A DNA stretch of 50,792 nucleotides from 38-11 sp964539975. Its GTDB lineage: Bacteria > Bacillota > Clostridia > Tissierellales > Dethiosulfatibacteraceae. The first letter of the stretch is position 1, and every line of letters begins with the position of its first letter. Under the pieces are notes generated by a model. It did not search any database and had not been told where the DNA came from. It was given only the letters and a program-made list of their open reading frames with translations. Positions 17,312 through 25,839 of the stretch are shown piece by piece. Location of the stretch: positions 1-50,792 of the forward strand of contig CAZIKK010000017.1 of NCBI GenBank assembly GCA_964539975.1. The letters run 5' to 3'. Both the position numbers and the translations under genes were made by a program.

Positions 17312-18496
17312 TTGAGAAAATGGCTTTTTACATCCGAATCCGTGACTGAGGGTCATCCAGATAAAATATGTGATCAAATATCTGACGGTATTCTAGATGC
17401 AGTATTAAAAAAAGATCCTGAAGGCAGAGTGGCATGCGAAACTTCCGTAACAACAGGACTTGTTCTTGTATCAGGAGAAATCACCACTAAATGCTATGTT
17501 GACATCCCAAAAGAAGTGCGTAAGATTATTAAAGAAATTGGCTACACAAGAGCAAAGTACGGATTCGATGGTGATACTTGCGCTGTCTTGACCGCTATTG
17601 ACGAACAAAGCCCTGATATTGCCATGGGTGTTAATCAAGCAAAAGAATATCGTGACAATGGGTCAGATGAGTACGATCTTATCGGAGCCGGTGATCAAGG
17701 CATCATGTTTGGCTTTGCGTGTGATGAAACTCCTGAGCTTATGCCTTTGCCTATCTCTCTTGCTCATCAATTGTCAAAAAAACTTTCTGAAGTCAGGAAA
17801 AATAGGACCCTTCGTTATCTTCGTCCCGATGGGAAAACCCAAGTCACGATTGAATATCATGACAACATGCCTGTGCGAATCGATTCTGTCGTCATCTCCA
17901 CTCAACATAATCCTGACGTCGTTTTAGATGCTTTAGAATCAGACATTATGAAACATGTGATTCAAGCAGTCCTTCCTAAGAATTTGATAGATGAGGCCAC
18001 AAAGTATTATATCAACCCTACTGGGCGCTTTGTGATAGGTGGTCCTCAGGGGGATGCAGGATTAACGGGCCGTAAGATCATTGTTGACACCTACGGTGGC
18101 TATTCTCGTCATGGTGGGGGCGCTTTTTCTGGCAAAGATCCAACAAAAGTAGATCGTTCTGCAGCTTACGCCGCAAGATATGTCGCGAAGAATATAGTCG
18201 CTGCGGGTTTGGCAAAAAAATGCGAAGTGCAATTAGCCTACGCTATCGGTGTGGCTCATCCAGTTTCTATTATGGTCGACACCTTTGGTACCAATCTAAT
18301 CGATGAAACGTCTATCGAAAAGCTTGTCGCCAAGCACTTTGATTTAAGACCTGCTGCCATTATAGAGCAACTCGACCTAAAACGACCAATCTACCATCAA
18401 ATTGCAGCTTATGGTCATTTTGGAAGACCTGACCTCGACTTACCTTGGGAAAAAACAGACAAAGCAACCCTATTGAGAACAGAAAGCAATCTATAA
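17312..18496 (+). CDS. metK: S-adenosylmethionine synthetase
   Basis: Makes SAM from methionine and ATP. The 394-residue protein has the family signatures ESVTEGHPDK near the N-terminus, GAGDQGIMFGFA in the middle and GGGAFSGKDPTKVDRSAAY in the second half; length is normal. The start is TTG with AGGAGGT 6 bases upstream. It is the only gene behind the SAM-I riboswitch and is closed by a strong terminator, so high SAM should shut off its own synthesis. Confidence 0.98.
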   Translation: MRKWLFTSESVTEGHPDKICDQISDGILDAVLKKDPEGRVACETSVTTGLVLVSGEITTKCYVDIPKEVRKIIKEIGYTRAKYGFDGDTCAVLTAIDEQSPDIAMGVNQAKEYRDNGSDEYDLIGAGDQGIMFGFACDETPELMPLPISLAHQLSKKLSEVRKNRTLRYLRPDGKTQVTIEYHDNMPVRIDSVVISTQHNPDVVLDALESDIMKHVIQAVLPKNLIDEATKYYINPTGRFVIGGPQGDAGLTGRKIIVDTYGGYSRHGGGAFSGKDPTKVDRSAAYAARYVAKNIVAAGLAKKCEVQLAYAIGVAHPVSIMVDTFGTNLIDETSIEKLVAKHFDLRPAAIIEQLDLKRPIYHQIAAYGHFGRPDLDLPWEKTDKATLLRTESNL

Positions 18497-18498
18497 AC

Positions 18499-18529
18499 AA
18501 AAAGTCCTGTCGAGTAAACAGGACTTTTT
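18499..18529 (+). terminator. Rho-independent terminator of metK
   Basis: AAAAAGTCCTGT (18499-18510) / ACAGGACTTTTT (18518-18529), a 12-bp perfect stem with 7-base loop and U tail, directly after the metK stop. Confidence 0.92.
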
Positions 18530-18586
18530 ATTTTGACCCCTTTATTTTAAGTAACTTTCATATTATAATGAAGCTGAGGTGTTCCT

Positions 18587-18928
18587 ATGGGTAAAAAAAA
18601 GAAAACACGCAAGAAAAAGAAAATCAATCTAATCACCATCGCTTTTTATGCTGTGGCTTTGTATATGATCGTCACCATCGTAGGCCAACGCCAAGATTTA
18701 AGTGCTGTTGAAATGGAGAAAGAATCTAAAATAGCTGAAAAAAATGAAATGTCTGAGTCTTTGTCCTTATTGCAAAGTGATTTAGAAAAAATAAATGACC
18801 CGGAACAATTCCTTCAAATGGTTGAAAGGATCGCCCGGGACGAATATCGTATGGTACGCCCATATGAAACGGTCTATATTGATAAAAATCGTTCTAACAA
18901 TATTTTTATCACAAACTTTTCAGACTAA
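18587..18928 (+). CDS. DivIC/FtsB-like septum-formation protein
   Basis: Small bitopic membrane protein of 113 residues. A lysine/arginine-rich N-terminus (2-13), one transmembrane helix (about 15-33), a short coiled coil (about 40-70) and the family's C-terminal ARDEYRMVRPYETVYID (82-98) identify it as a DivIC/FtsB relative, the divisome subunit that partners FtsL and DivIB/FtsQ. ATG has GAGGTG at 5 bases. A TATAAT lies at 18564-18569 with only a weak -35. The last 20 bases overlap the end of the convergent SLT/SLH gene. Confidence 0.85.
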   Translation: MGKKKKTRKKKKINLITIAFYAVALYMIVTIVGQRQDLSAVEMEKESKIAEKNEMSESLSLLQSDLEKINDPEQFLQMVERIARDEYRMVRPYETVYIDKNRSNNIFITNFSD

Positions 18929-20381
18929 GCACGAAAATCTTAGCAATCTCTGCCCTTGTAACAGGTGCGTGGGGATCAAATACCTGGCTATTTCTTCCTT
19001 CAATGATACCGTACGTATAAATAGCCATCAAACTTTCCAATTCGCTTACTGTCAAACCTTGAACATCTTCAAAGTCAAAAACCAGCAATGCTTCTGGTGT
19101 TTTTAACATTTGGCTAATCCCTACCGCTGCTTCAATTCGAGTCAACGGCCTTTCCGGCTCAAATCTATTCTCTTTAAGTGACATTATCTCATGATGAATC
19201 ATCTGTTCCACTGATGACAATGCGTCCTGCCTGACTTCATTCTTATCTTCAAAATCAGCCCATTCATGATCTCCCAACGGGAATGTTCTTGTCATCAACA
19301 AGGAAAAATCTTGCCTTGTTATCAAGCTTTCCGGCGCAAATTCTGTTTCTGTAACCCCTCTTATCAGCCCCTTATTGTAAAGTGCTGAAATGTATCCTTC
19401 CGCCCAAGCAGATTTCCCTACAATATCTTTAAATGGCATTTCTAAATCTTCTTCAATTTCTTCAACTTCTTTATCAGGATCAATTTCAGAAGGTTTGTCT
19501 TCTCTTTGGTAAGGAACCAACCAATTTCTAGCTGCCCAACCTATCTTTTCTCCCTCTTCACTTTCAAGCCTATACCAATAATAACCACCTGCCAGTACCG
19601 CTTCTTCCGATACACGATAAATTTCACCCTCATCCAGTGTTCCTATAATTGCTCCATCTGGTGTCTTTCTCAAATTCAGTGCCGAGGTTGTAGGCAAGTA
19701 AGAAACCCTTACCCAGTCTCCAGGTTGAGAAATCAAAATGCCACCGTCATGTGTTATGTCTGGTGTCGCGACATTCAAACTGCTGTCTGGAGTTCCCACT
19801 TCAGGTAATGAAGTTCTATCTATCGGCACGATCTTTTGATCGTATTCATTAAAAGCAATATCGTATACCATCTCCTGAAAGGGTTTTCTTCCAAGAGAAT
19901 ACGCTACATTTGGATTGTTGCTCCCGACAAATCCATTGTACCCCCAAAGAGCAAAATACCAATTTTCTAAGATGTTTGGATCCATTTCTCCAACAGAAGG
20001 CAAATAGGCCCATCTCGACTGAGAAGCACTTGCTTCCCATTTCTCCAGAAAAACATCAATGCCAGCCTCAATATTGTAAGGAATATCATAGCGCAAACGA
20101 TGTTCATCATACAAATCTCGAGAATTATTTATCTGCATCAAGCCAATACTGCCCGCACTTCCTGTCCGAACCGATCGATTAGCCTCATCAAAATGTCTAT
20201 AAACAGATTCTATTCTCGCCAAAGACATTACCAATACTGCAGGCACACCTCTTTTTACTGCTATTTCGGTTATCATCCTCTCCAATTCATCGCGAGACGG
20301 ATTGATGTAATCATTTTGTGCCATTGCAACCGGTTGAATAATTAACACAAAAACCAAGATAAAACCAATTGTTTTCTTCAT
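18909..20381 (-). CDS. Secreted lytic transglycosylase with SH3b and S-layer-homology domains
   Basis: Envelope enzyme predicted to cleave peptidoglycan glycan strands. The 490 residues contain a signal peptide (1-22, ending AMA), an SLT domain (about 30-190, catalytic glutamate E58 in ARIESVY, GSIGLMQIN at 77-85), an SH3b domain (about 215-295), an acidic linker and about three SLH-like segments (320-490; TRQDFSLLMTR, TRIEAAVGISQML, TRAEIAKIF) that bind secondary wall polymer. ATG 20379-20381 is chosen over an upstream GTG that overlaps the pgcA stop, because GAGGGC precedes it at 4-5 bases. Last gene of the mreB-galU-pgcA operon. Confidence 0.9.
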   Translation of the reverse strand: MKKTIGFILVFVLIIQPVAMAQNDYINPSRDELERMITEIAVKRGVPAVLVMSLARIESVYRHFDEANRSVRTGSAGSIGLMQINNSRDLYDEHRLRYDIPYNIEAGIDVFLEKWEASASQSRWAYLPSVGEMDPNILENWYFALWGYNGFVGSNNPNVAYSLGRKPFQEMVYDIAFNEYDQKIVPIDRTSLPEVGTPDSSLNVATPDITHDGGILISQPGDWVRVSYLPTTSALNLRKTPDGAIIGTLDEGEIYRVSEEAVLAGGYYWYRLESEEGEKIGWAARNWLVPYQREDKPSEIDPDKEVEEIEEDLEMPFKDIVGKSAWAEGYISALYNKGLIRGVTETEFAPESLITRQDFSLLMTRTFPLGDHEWADFEDKNEVRQDALSSVEQMIHHEIMSLKENRFEPERPLTRIEAAVGISQMLKTPEALLVFDFEDVQGLTVSELESLMAIYTYGIIEGRNSQVFDPHAPVTRAEIAKIFVLSLKSL

Positions 20382-20392
20382 GATTGCCCTCA

Positions 20393-22105
20393 CTAAATTT
20401 GATCTATGATCGCCAAAACCGAATCCATCATGCTCTTAGAAACTTCTTGAGCTGTTTTTTCATCTCGATGAACGGTAGAAAAATAGATTTTGATCTTGGG
20501 TTCCGTTCCTGATGGTCTCAAAACAAACCAAGACCCATCTTCAAGATTGAATTTTAGGACATCTGACTTAGGTAAACCTGTCGGCTTATCCTTATGATTC
20601 ACGTAATCTATTGCTGTTTCCGCCAAATAATCATATTTTGAGACAACTCTCTTCTCGCCTAATTTCGCTAGGCTTTGTGTTCGGAATTCTGACATGATTT
20701 TGGCAATTTGTTCTTCTCCAGCCATCCCCTCCATGTTAATAGATTTGAGTGTGTCAACATAGTATCCATGCCTTTTATGCAACTTGTCCAAAGCATCCAA
20801 TAAAGTCATGTCCTTGGATTTATAATAGGCTGCCATTTCACAAACCATCAATGTTGCCGTTACAGCATCCTTATCTCTTACAAAATCTCCAATCGTGTAC
20901 CCAATGCTTTCTTCATAGCCAAAAATAAAATCCAAGGTTCCTTTTTTGGCATTTTCTTCCATGATTTCACCTATGTATTTGAATCCAGTGAGTGTATCAA
21001 TGCAATTTACGCCATGATATTCTGCCACAACTCGTCCCAATTCACTTGTGACAATGGTCTTTATGACATAGGGGTTATTGGGAAGGGATCCTTGTTCTTT
21101 TCTGGTTTTTAAAATGTAGTCGATCAATAAAGGCCCTACTTGATTGCCCGTTAAAAGTTGATAGGTTTGGTCCCCTGTATTCACCGCAACTCCTATTCGG
21201 TCACAATCCGGATCATTGGCGATAACAATATCCCCTTTGACTTCATTGGCTTTTATGTATGCTTTTTCAAAAGCTTTTTCATCTTCTGGATTGGGATATT
21301 CAACGGTCGAGAAATTTGGATCTGGTATTAATTGTTCGGTAACTGGAAACACATTGCGAAACCCCATTTCTTTTAATACTCTCATCACCGGTCGTGTGCC
21401 TGTGCCATGCAAGGGAGTATAAACAATTTTTAGGTTTTTATCCACTGATTTCTTTATGCTTGTGTGTTTCACTTTTTCAATAAAAATATCATCTATGTCA
21501 TCACTCAATATGATGATTTGTTTCTTTACTAACCCTTCCTCAAAGCCAATGCTCTCAATGTCAGAAAAGTCAATTTTTTCAATGTGTCGAATCAGTTCTT
21601 CAGCCATTTCTGGCAACATTTGGCATCCATAGTCCCAATAAACCTTAAACCCGTTGTAGTCACGAGGGTTATGGCTGGCTGTGAACATAATGCCCGCTGT
21701 GCATTTCAGTTCTCTTACAGCATGAGACAGCTCCGGTGTTGAGCGAATTCCATCAAAAATATAAGTCTTCACGCCTCCTGCTGCCAAAATACTGGCAGAC
21801 AATTCAGAAAACTCACGAGATTGATGTCGAGAGTCATAGGCTATGACACAGCTCATATTGTCAACACCTGATTGTTTGATAAAAGACGCTAATCCTTGTA
21901 TGGCTTTCCCCACAACAGGTTGATTCATTCGATTTGTTCCTGCCCCTAGAATACCTCTCATTCCTCCCGTTCCAAACTCTAAATCTTTATAAAATCGTTC
22001 TTTGATCTCCTCTTCGGAGTCTTGGATCTCTTTCAACTCATGTTTCAATCCTTTGTCAACATATGGGCTGTCTAACCATTCCTGATACTTTATTTTATAG
22101 TCCAC
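20393..22105 (-). CDS. pgcA: Phosphoglucomutase/phosphomannomutase
   Basis: Alpha-D-phosphohexomutase of 570 residues, interconverting glucose-1- and glucose-6-phosphate. Visible: the phosphoserine loop TASHNP (S144), metal loop DPDCDR (298-303), sugar-specificity loop GYEESIGY and phosphate-binding RPSGTEPKI near the C-terminus. The start is GTG with GGGAGGAA at 6-7 bases, only 3 bases after the galU stop. With GalU it supplies UDP-glucose for envelope polymers. Confidence 0.95.
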   Translation of the reverse strand: MDYKIKYQEWLDSPYVDKGLKHELKEIQDSEEEIKERFYKDLEFGTGGMRGILGAGTNRMNQPVVGKAIQGLASFIKQSGVDNMSCVIAYDSRHQSREFSELSASILAAGGVKTYIFDGIRSTPELSHAVRELKCTAGIMFTASHNPRDYNGFKVYWDYGCQMLPEMAEELIRHIEKIDFSDIESIGFEEGLVKKQIIILSDDIDDIFIEKVKHTSIKKSVDKNLKIVYTPLHGTGTRPVMRVLKEMGFRNVFPVTEQLIPDPNFSTVEYPNPEDEKAFEKAYIKANEVKGDIVIANDPDCDRIGVAVNTGDQTYQLLTGNQVGPLLIDYILKTRKEQGSLPNNPYVIKTIVTSELGRVVAEYHGVNCIDTLTGFKYIGEIMEENAKKGTLDFIFGYEESIGYTIGDFVRDKDAVTATLMVCEMAAYYKSKDMTLLDALDKLHKRHGYYVDTLKSINMEGMAGEEQIAKIMSEFRTQSLAKLGEKRVVSKYDYLAETAIDYVNHKDKPTGLPKSDVLKFNLEDGSWFVLRPSGTEPKIKIYFSTVHRDEKTAQEVSKSMMDSVLAIIDQI

Positions 22106-22108
22106 TTT

Positions 22109-22990
22109 CTATTCCTCCCGACTCCATTCCTTGCATATGTTTTGCAAATACTCCTGAAATGGCTCTTTTAGCTCCTCTCTACGAAGAGCATGTTCAACCG
22201 TTGCTTTTAAGAAACCAAGCTTGTTTCCCACATCATATCGAACACCTTCAAATGCATAAGCGAAAACCTTCTCTATTCTCACCAACTCTCTCAAAGCATC
22301 TGTCAATTGGACTTCTCCTCTTGCCCCAACAGGTGTATTAGCCAAAATATCAAAAATAGTGGGCGTGATTATATACCGACCAAGTATGGCAATATTTGTT
22401 GGTGCCTCGCCAATTTTGGGCTTTTCGACCAAGTCTTTTACCTCATACATTCCTTCTTTATTCATCCGTCCTGTTATGATTCCGTACTTATCCACCTCAT
22501 CCCACGCAACTGGTTGGACGCCCAGAATCGTACTCTGGCAAACTTCAAATTTTTCTAATAGTTGACGCAAACAAGGCTTTTCACTGTAAACCATATCATC
22601 ACCCAATAATACAGCAAAAGGTTCATTGTTGATAAACGATTTTGCACAGTAGACAGCATGGCCCAATCCCTTAGCTTCTTTTTGCCGCACGTAATGAATA
22701 TTGACCATATCAGAAACAGCCCTTACCATTTCTAAGAGCTCTTTTTCTCCCTTTTTTTCCAACGTAACTTCCAGTTCAAAGGATTTGTCAAAATGATCTT
22801 CAATAGCTCGTTTGTTTCGTCCGGTTATAATAAGGATATCTTCAATGCCTGACGCAACTGCTTCTTCAACGATATACTGTATGGTCGGCTTGTCTACTAT
22901 CGGTAGCATCTCTTTTGGTTGGGCTTTAGTTGCTGGGAGAAAGCGCGTCCCCAAGCCTGCAGCTGGGATAATCGCCTTTTTAACTCGCAT
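22109..22990 (-). CDS. galU: UTP-glucose-1-phosphate uridylyltransferase
   Basis: Forms UDP-glucose from UTP and glucose-1-phosphate. The 293-residue protein begins with the nucleotidyltransferase signature AAGLGTRFLPATKAQPKEM, followed by IVDKPTIQY, VLLGDDMV and the C-terminal RYDVGNKLGFLKATVE. ATG overlaps the mreB stop by one base (TAATG), with AGGAAAAGG upstream, giving tight coupling to mreB. Its product is the substrate for glucosylated wall or lipid polymers. Confidence 0.97.
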   Translation of the reverse strand: MRVKKAIIPAAGLGTRFLPATKAQPKEMLPIVDKPTIQYIVEEAVASGIEDILIITGRNKRAIEDHFDKSFELEVTLEKKGEKELLEMVRAVSDMVNIHYVRQKEAKGLGHAVYCAKSFINNEPFAVLLGDDMVYSEKPCLRQLLEKFEVCQSTILGVQPVAWDEVDKYGIITGRMNKEGMYEVKDLVEKPKIGEAPTNIAILGRYIITPTIFDILANTPVGARGEVQLTDALRELVRIEKVFAYAFEGVRYDVGNKLGFLKATVEHALRREELKEPFQEYLQNICKEWSREE

Positions 22991-24009
22991 TAATACCTTT
23001 TCCTCTCATCGGTCAACAAAGAACTTGAGTAAACATCAATGTTGTCCAATGCTTTTCCTGTTCCCAGCGCGACACTTGAAATAGCATCCTCTGCAACAGA
23101 AACAGATACGCCCGTTCGTTTAGCTATTAATTTATCCAACCCATGAAGCAAACTGCCCCCACCTGTGAGTATAATCCCTCTTTCACTGATATCAGCTGCC
23201 AATTCAGGCGGCGTTCTTTCTAAAACAGAGTGGACTGCGTCTGCAACAGATGTGACCGTCTCTTCTAACGCTTCCAACATATCGGTAGATGATATGGTCA
23301 AGTTTTTTGGCAAGCCTGTTACCAGATTTCGACCTCTGACTTCCACAAATTTTTCCTCTTCTTCTGGAAAAGCGGTTCCTATTTGTATTTTTAATTCTTC
23401 TGCACTTCTAAGCCCGATCATGACATTGTATTTCTTTCTGATATACCTAACGATGGCTTCATCGAATTTATCTCCGGCAATCTTGATGGATTTGCTAACG
23501 ACGATTCCTCCTAGGGAAAGAACCGCCACGTCAGTCGTGCCTCCGCCCATATCAATAATCATGCTACCTGAAGGTTTTGACAGGTCTACTCCCGCTCCAA
23601 TGGCTGCTGCTACTGGCTCTTCTATCAAATATGTTTTACTGGCACCCGCTTGATTGCATGCATCGATTACTGCTCGTTTCTCAACTTCTGTTACGCCACT
23701 TGGCACGCAAACAATGACCCTTGGTTTAAGAATGGTCCCGCCTATGGCTTTCTTTATAAAGTATTTCAACATTTTTTCTGTTATGTCAAAATCGGATATC
23801 ACACCATCTCTTAATGGCCTGATGGCTACAATATTGCCTGGTGTTCTTCCCAACATCATTCTGGCCTCTTCTCCAACTGCAAGAATCTTGTTCGTGTTTC
23901 GATCTATCGCCACTACAGAAGGCTCTTGTAGCACAATTCCTTTCCCTTTTATATAGACAAGTACTGAAGCAGTACCCAAATCAATTCCCATATCTGTTCT
24001 GAATCCCAT
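22990..24009 (-). CDS. mreB: Rod-shape actin homologue MreB
   Basis: Cytoskeletal ATPase that guides elongation-phase wall synthesis beneath the membrane. The 339 residues show actin-fold motifs: phosphate-1 MGIDLGTASVLVY, connect-1/phosphate-2 IIDMGGGTTDVAVLS and adenosine motif ILTGGGSLLHGLD. The N-terminal MGFRTDMGIDLG resembles MreBH/Mbl-type paralogues as much as MreB. GGAGG precedes the ATG. It leads an operon with galU, pgcA and the SLT/SLH protein rather than with mreC/mreD, so it may be a second MreB paralogue. Confidence 0.93.
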   Translation of the reverse strand: MGFRTDMGIDLGTASVLVYIKGKGIVLQEPSVVAIDRNTNKILAVGEEARMMLGRTPGNIVAIRPLRDGVISDFDITEKMLKYFIKKAIGGTILKPRVIVCVPSGVTEVEKRAVIDACNQAGASKTYLIEEPVAAAIGAGVDLSKPSGSMIIDMGGGTTDVAVLSLGGIVVSKSIKIAGDKFDEAIVRYIRKKYNVMIGLRSAEELKIQIGTAFPEEEEKFVEVRGRNLVTGLPKNLTISSTDMLEALEETVTSVADAVHSVLERTPPELAADISERGIILTGGGSLLHGLDKLIAKRTGVSVSVAEDAISSVALGTGKALDNIDVYSSSLLTDERKRY

Positions 24010-24037
24010 TCTTATCCTCCATTTTCGTTATGAACTT

Positions 24038-24065
24038 ATTATACAATATTTTTGATTTTTTTAAA
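24038..24065 (-). promoter_or_regulatory. Sigma-A promoter of the mreB operon
   Basis: TTTAAA (24060-24065), 16-base spacer, TATAAT (24038-24043) on the minus strand, immediately after the sdaAA stop. Confidence 0.55.
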
Positions 24066-24068
24066 CCT

Positions 24069-24935
24069 CTATTTTGTCTTTTTACCCAATTCCAATCCCG
24101 TGAGAGTAGTCGCAATACCACCTTTTGCCGTTTCTTTATAATTTTCATGCATGTCTTTTCCCACTTGATACATGGCTTCAACGACCTCATCAAAAGGGAT
24201 AATAGAAGAAATGCCTGCCAACGCCATATCTGCTGAAACCATTGCATTCACAACTCCTGATCCATTTCTCTTTGAGCAAGGGGCCTCAACCAGCCCACCA
24301 ATAGGATCACAAATAAGACCCATAATATTCTTTAAAGCAATGGCTGCCGCATGAAAGGATTCCTCAGGTGTCCCTCCAGCCATTTCTACCAATCCTGCAG
24401 CCGCCATAGCAGCTGCAGAGCCACATTCTGCCTGACAACCACCTTCTGCTCCTGAAACTGTGGCATTCTTGGATATAATTTTCCCCACGCCTGAAGCTGT
24501 GATCAAAGCATTTAATATTGCCTTGCGTTCCAGTCCTAGTTTTTCTCCGACTGTAAGGAGGGCTGCTGGGATAATCCCACTTGATCCAGCAGTTGGCGCT
24601 GCACATATTTTCCCCATCGAAGCGTTGTATTCCGAGCAAGCAAATGCTCTTGCCATTGCTTTTGTCATCCAGTCTCCTGTTAGGGTATCTTTTGAAAGGC
24701 TATATGTCATCATTTTTCTACCTTCACCCCCGATAAGACCTCCTAATGTCTTGACGTTATGATCAATAGGATGCTGTGTTGCGTGTTCCATTACCCGCAA
24801 GATTTCATCCATTTTTTCATATATGCGTTGCTCATTGCTTCCTGTGTTTTCGATTTCATCCATGATGACAATTTGATGAATAGGTTTTTTTAAATTGTCA
24901 CACATCTTAACAATATCCTTAGCGCATTTATACAT
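24069..24935 (-). CDS. sdaAA: L-serine dehydratase, iron-sulfur dependent, alpha subunit
   Basis: Catalytic subunit of the oxygen-sensitive [4Fe-4S] enzyme that deaminates L-serine to pyruvate and ammonia. The 288 residues hold conserved cysteine stretches KICAAPTAGSSG, CQAECGSAAAMAAAG and CDPIGGLVEAPCSKRNG that ligate the cluster and form the active site. ATG 24933-24935 is chosen because AAGGAGA lies 6 bases upstream; it overlaps sdaAB by 8 bases. A longer frame to 24965 has no such site. Confidence 0.95.
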   Translation of the reverse strand: MYKCAKDIVKMCDNLKKPIHQIVIMDEIENTGSNEQRIYEKMDEILRVMEHATQHPIDHNVKTLGGLIGGEGRKMMTYSLSKDTLTGDWMTKAMARAFACSEYNASMGKICAAPTAGSSGIIPAALLTVGEKLGLERKAILNALITASGVGKIISKNATVSGAEGGCQAECGSAAAMAAAGLVEMAGGTPEESFHAAAIALKNIMGLICDPIGGLVEAPCSKRNGSGVVNAMVSADMALAGISSIIPFDEVVEAMYQVGKDMHENYKETAKGGIATTLTGLELGKKTK

Positions 24936-25617
24936 CTCTTGTCTCCTTAACCGGCTTAATTTCAATAACTGAAATCATTTCCTCTATCTTTCTAATTCTA
25001 TCGATGGTGCTAGGATCTACTACATCGTCCACTTCAAGAATCATAACCGCCATTTTGTTGTCCTTGCTTCTTCGAACTTTCATATTGCCAATATTGAGGC
25101 CTTCTTCCGCCAAAAGCGTTGTGACTTGACTGATAACTCCTTTCTTGTCCAGGTGTTTTGTCACAATAGTGAAATAGTCTCCGGTCATCTCGACATCAAA
25201 TCCATTTACTTCCGTTATGATGACCGCTCCTCCTCCAATAGATGATCCAGTCACAGTAACTTTTGAACCGTCTAGTTTTTGTATGACAAAACACGCTGTA
25301 TTAGGGTGTGCCCCTGGAATCTCAGTTTCCTCAAAGTCAATTAAGAGGCCTTTTTCTTTTGCTATTTTTTTTGATAAGGGCAGTCTTTCATCATAAGGTT
25401 CCATTCCTAAAAGCCCTGCCGTCAACGCTAGTTCTGTGCCATGCCCTTTCCCTGTTTCATAAAATGATCCGTGCAATAACACGGTTACTTGTTTTATTCT
25501 TTGCTCGCCAATATAACTAGCGATCTTCCCAAGTCTCGCCGCACCGGCAGTATGAGAACTGGATGGTCCTATCATGATCGGACCCATCACATCAAAGATT
25601 GAGTTGTATTTTTCCAT
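24928..25617 (-). CDS. sdaAB: L-serine dehydratase, iron-sulfur dependent, beta subunit
   Basis: Beta subunit of the two-component anaerobic serine dehydratase, 229 residues. N-terminal GPIMIGPSSSHTAGAARLG is the family signature; a C-terminal ACT domain (about 150-222) may sense serine. ATG 25615-25617 is preceded by AGGGAA at 6 bases; a GTG two codons earlier lies too close to that site. A TATAAT is present at 25658-25663 without a good -35. Upstream and coupled to sdaAA. Confidence 0.94.
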   Translation of the reverse strand: MEKYNSIFDVMGPIMIGPSSSHTAGAARLGKIASYIGEQRIKQVTVLLHGSFYETGKGHGTELALTAGLLGMEPYDERLPLSKKIAKEKGLLIDFEETEIPGAHPNTACFVIQKLDGSKVTVTGSSIGGGAVIITEVNGFDVEMTGDYFTIVTKHLDKKGVISQVTTLLAEEGLNIGNMKVRRSKDNKMAVMILEVDDVVDPSTIDRIRKIEEMISVIEIKPVKETRDV

Positions 25618-25710
25618 TGCCACTTCCCTTTGCTTCTTAAATTTTTAACTATGTCTCATTATATCAAATTCGACATCATATTACATCTATGGACGGTAAT
25701 TCCTTGGCTT

Positions 25711-25739
25711 TTGACTTGAGTATTCTCATATGTTATAAT
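25711..25739 (+). promoter_or_regulatory. Sigma-A promoter of the KamA-family gene
   Basis: TTGACT (25711-25716), 17-base spacer, TATAAT (25734-25739). It leaves a leader of about 95 bases before the ATG, containing AAAACCAT (25756-25763) and ATGGTTTT (25797-25804) able to pair. Confidence 0.85.
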
Positions 25740-25839
25740 ATTTTCACATTTCTAAAAAACCATCCAAAGAAACCTTTCGAGTTTTATCATTTTTCAATGG
25801 TTTTATCTAACAAAAACTAAATATAGGGAGTGATGCAAA

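Noticed and set aside
25756..25804. Pairing AAAACCAT / ATGGTTTT in the KamA-family leader as a riboswitch
   Set aside because: Only 8 bp with a 33-base loop, no U run and no known aptamer core; recorded only as a weak leader repeat.
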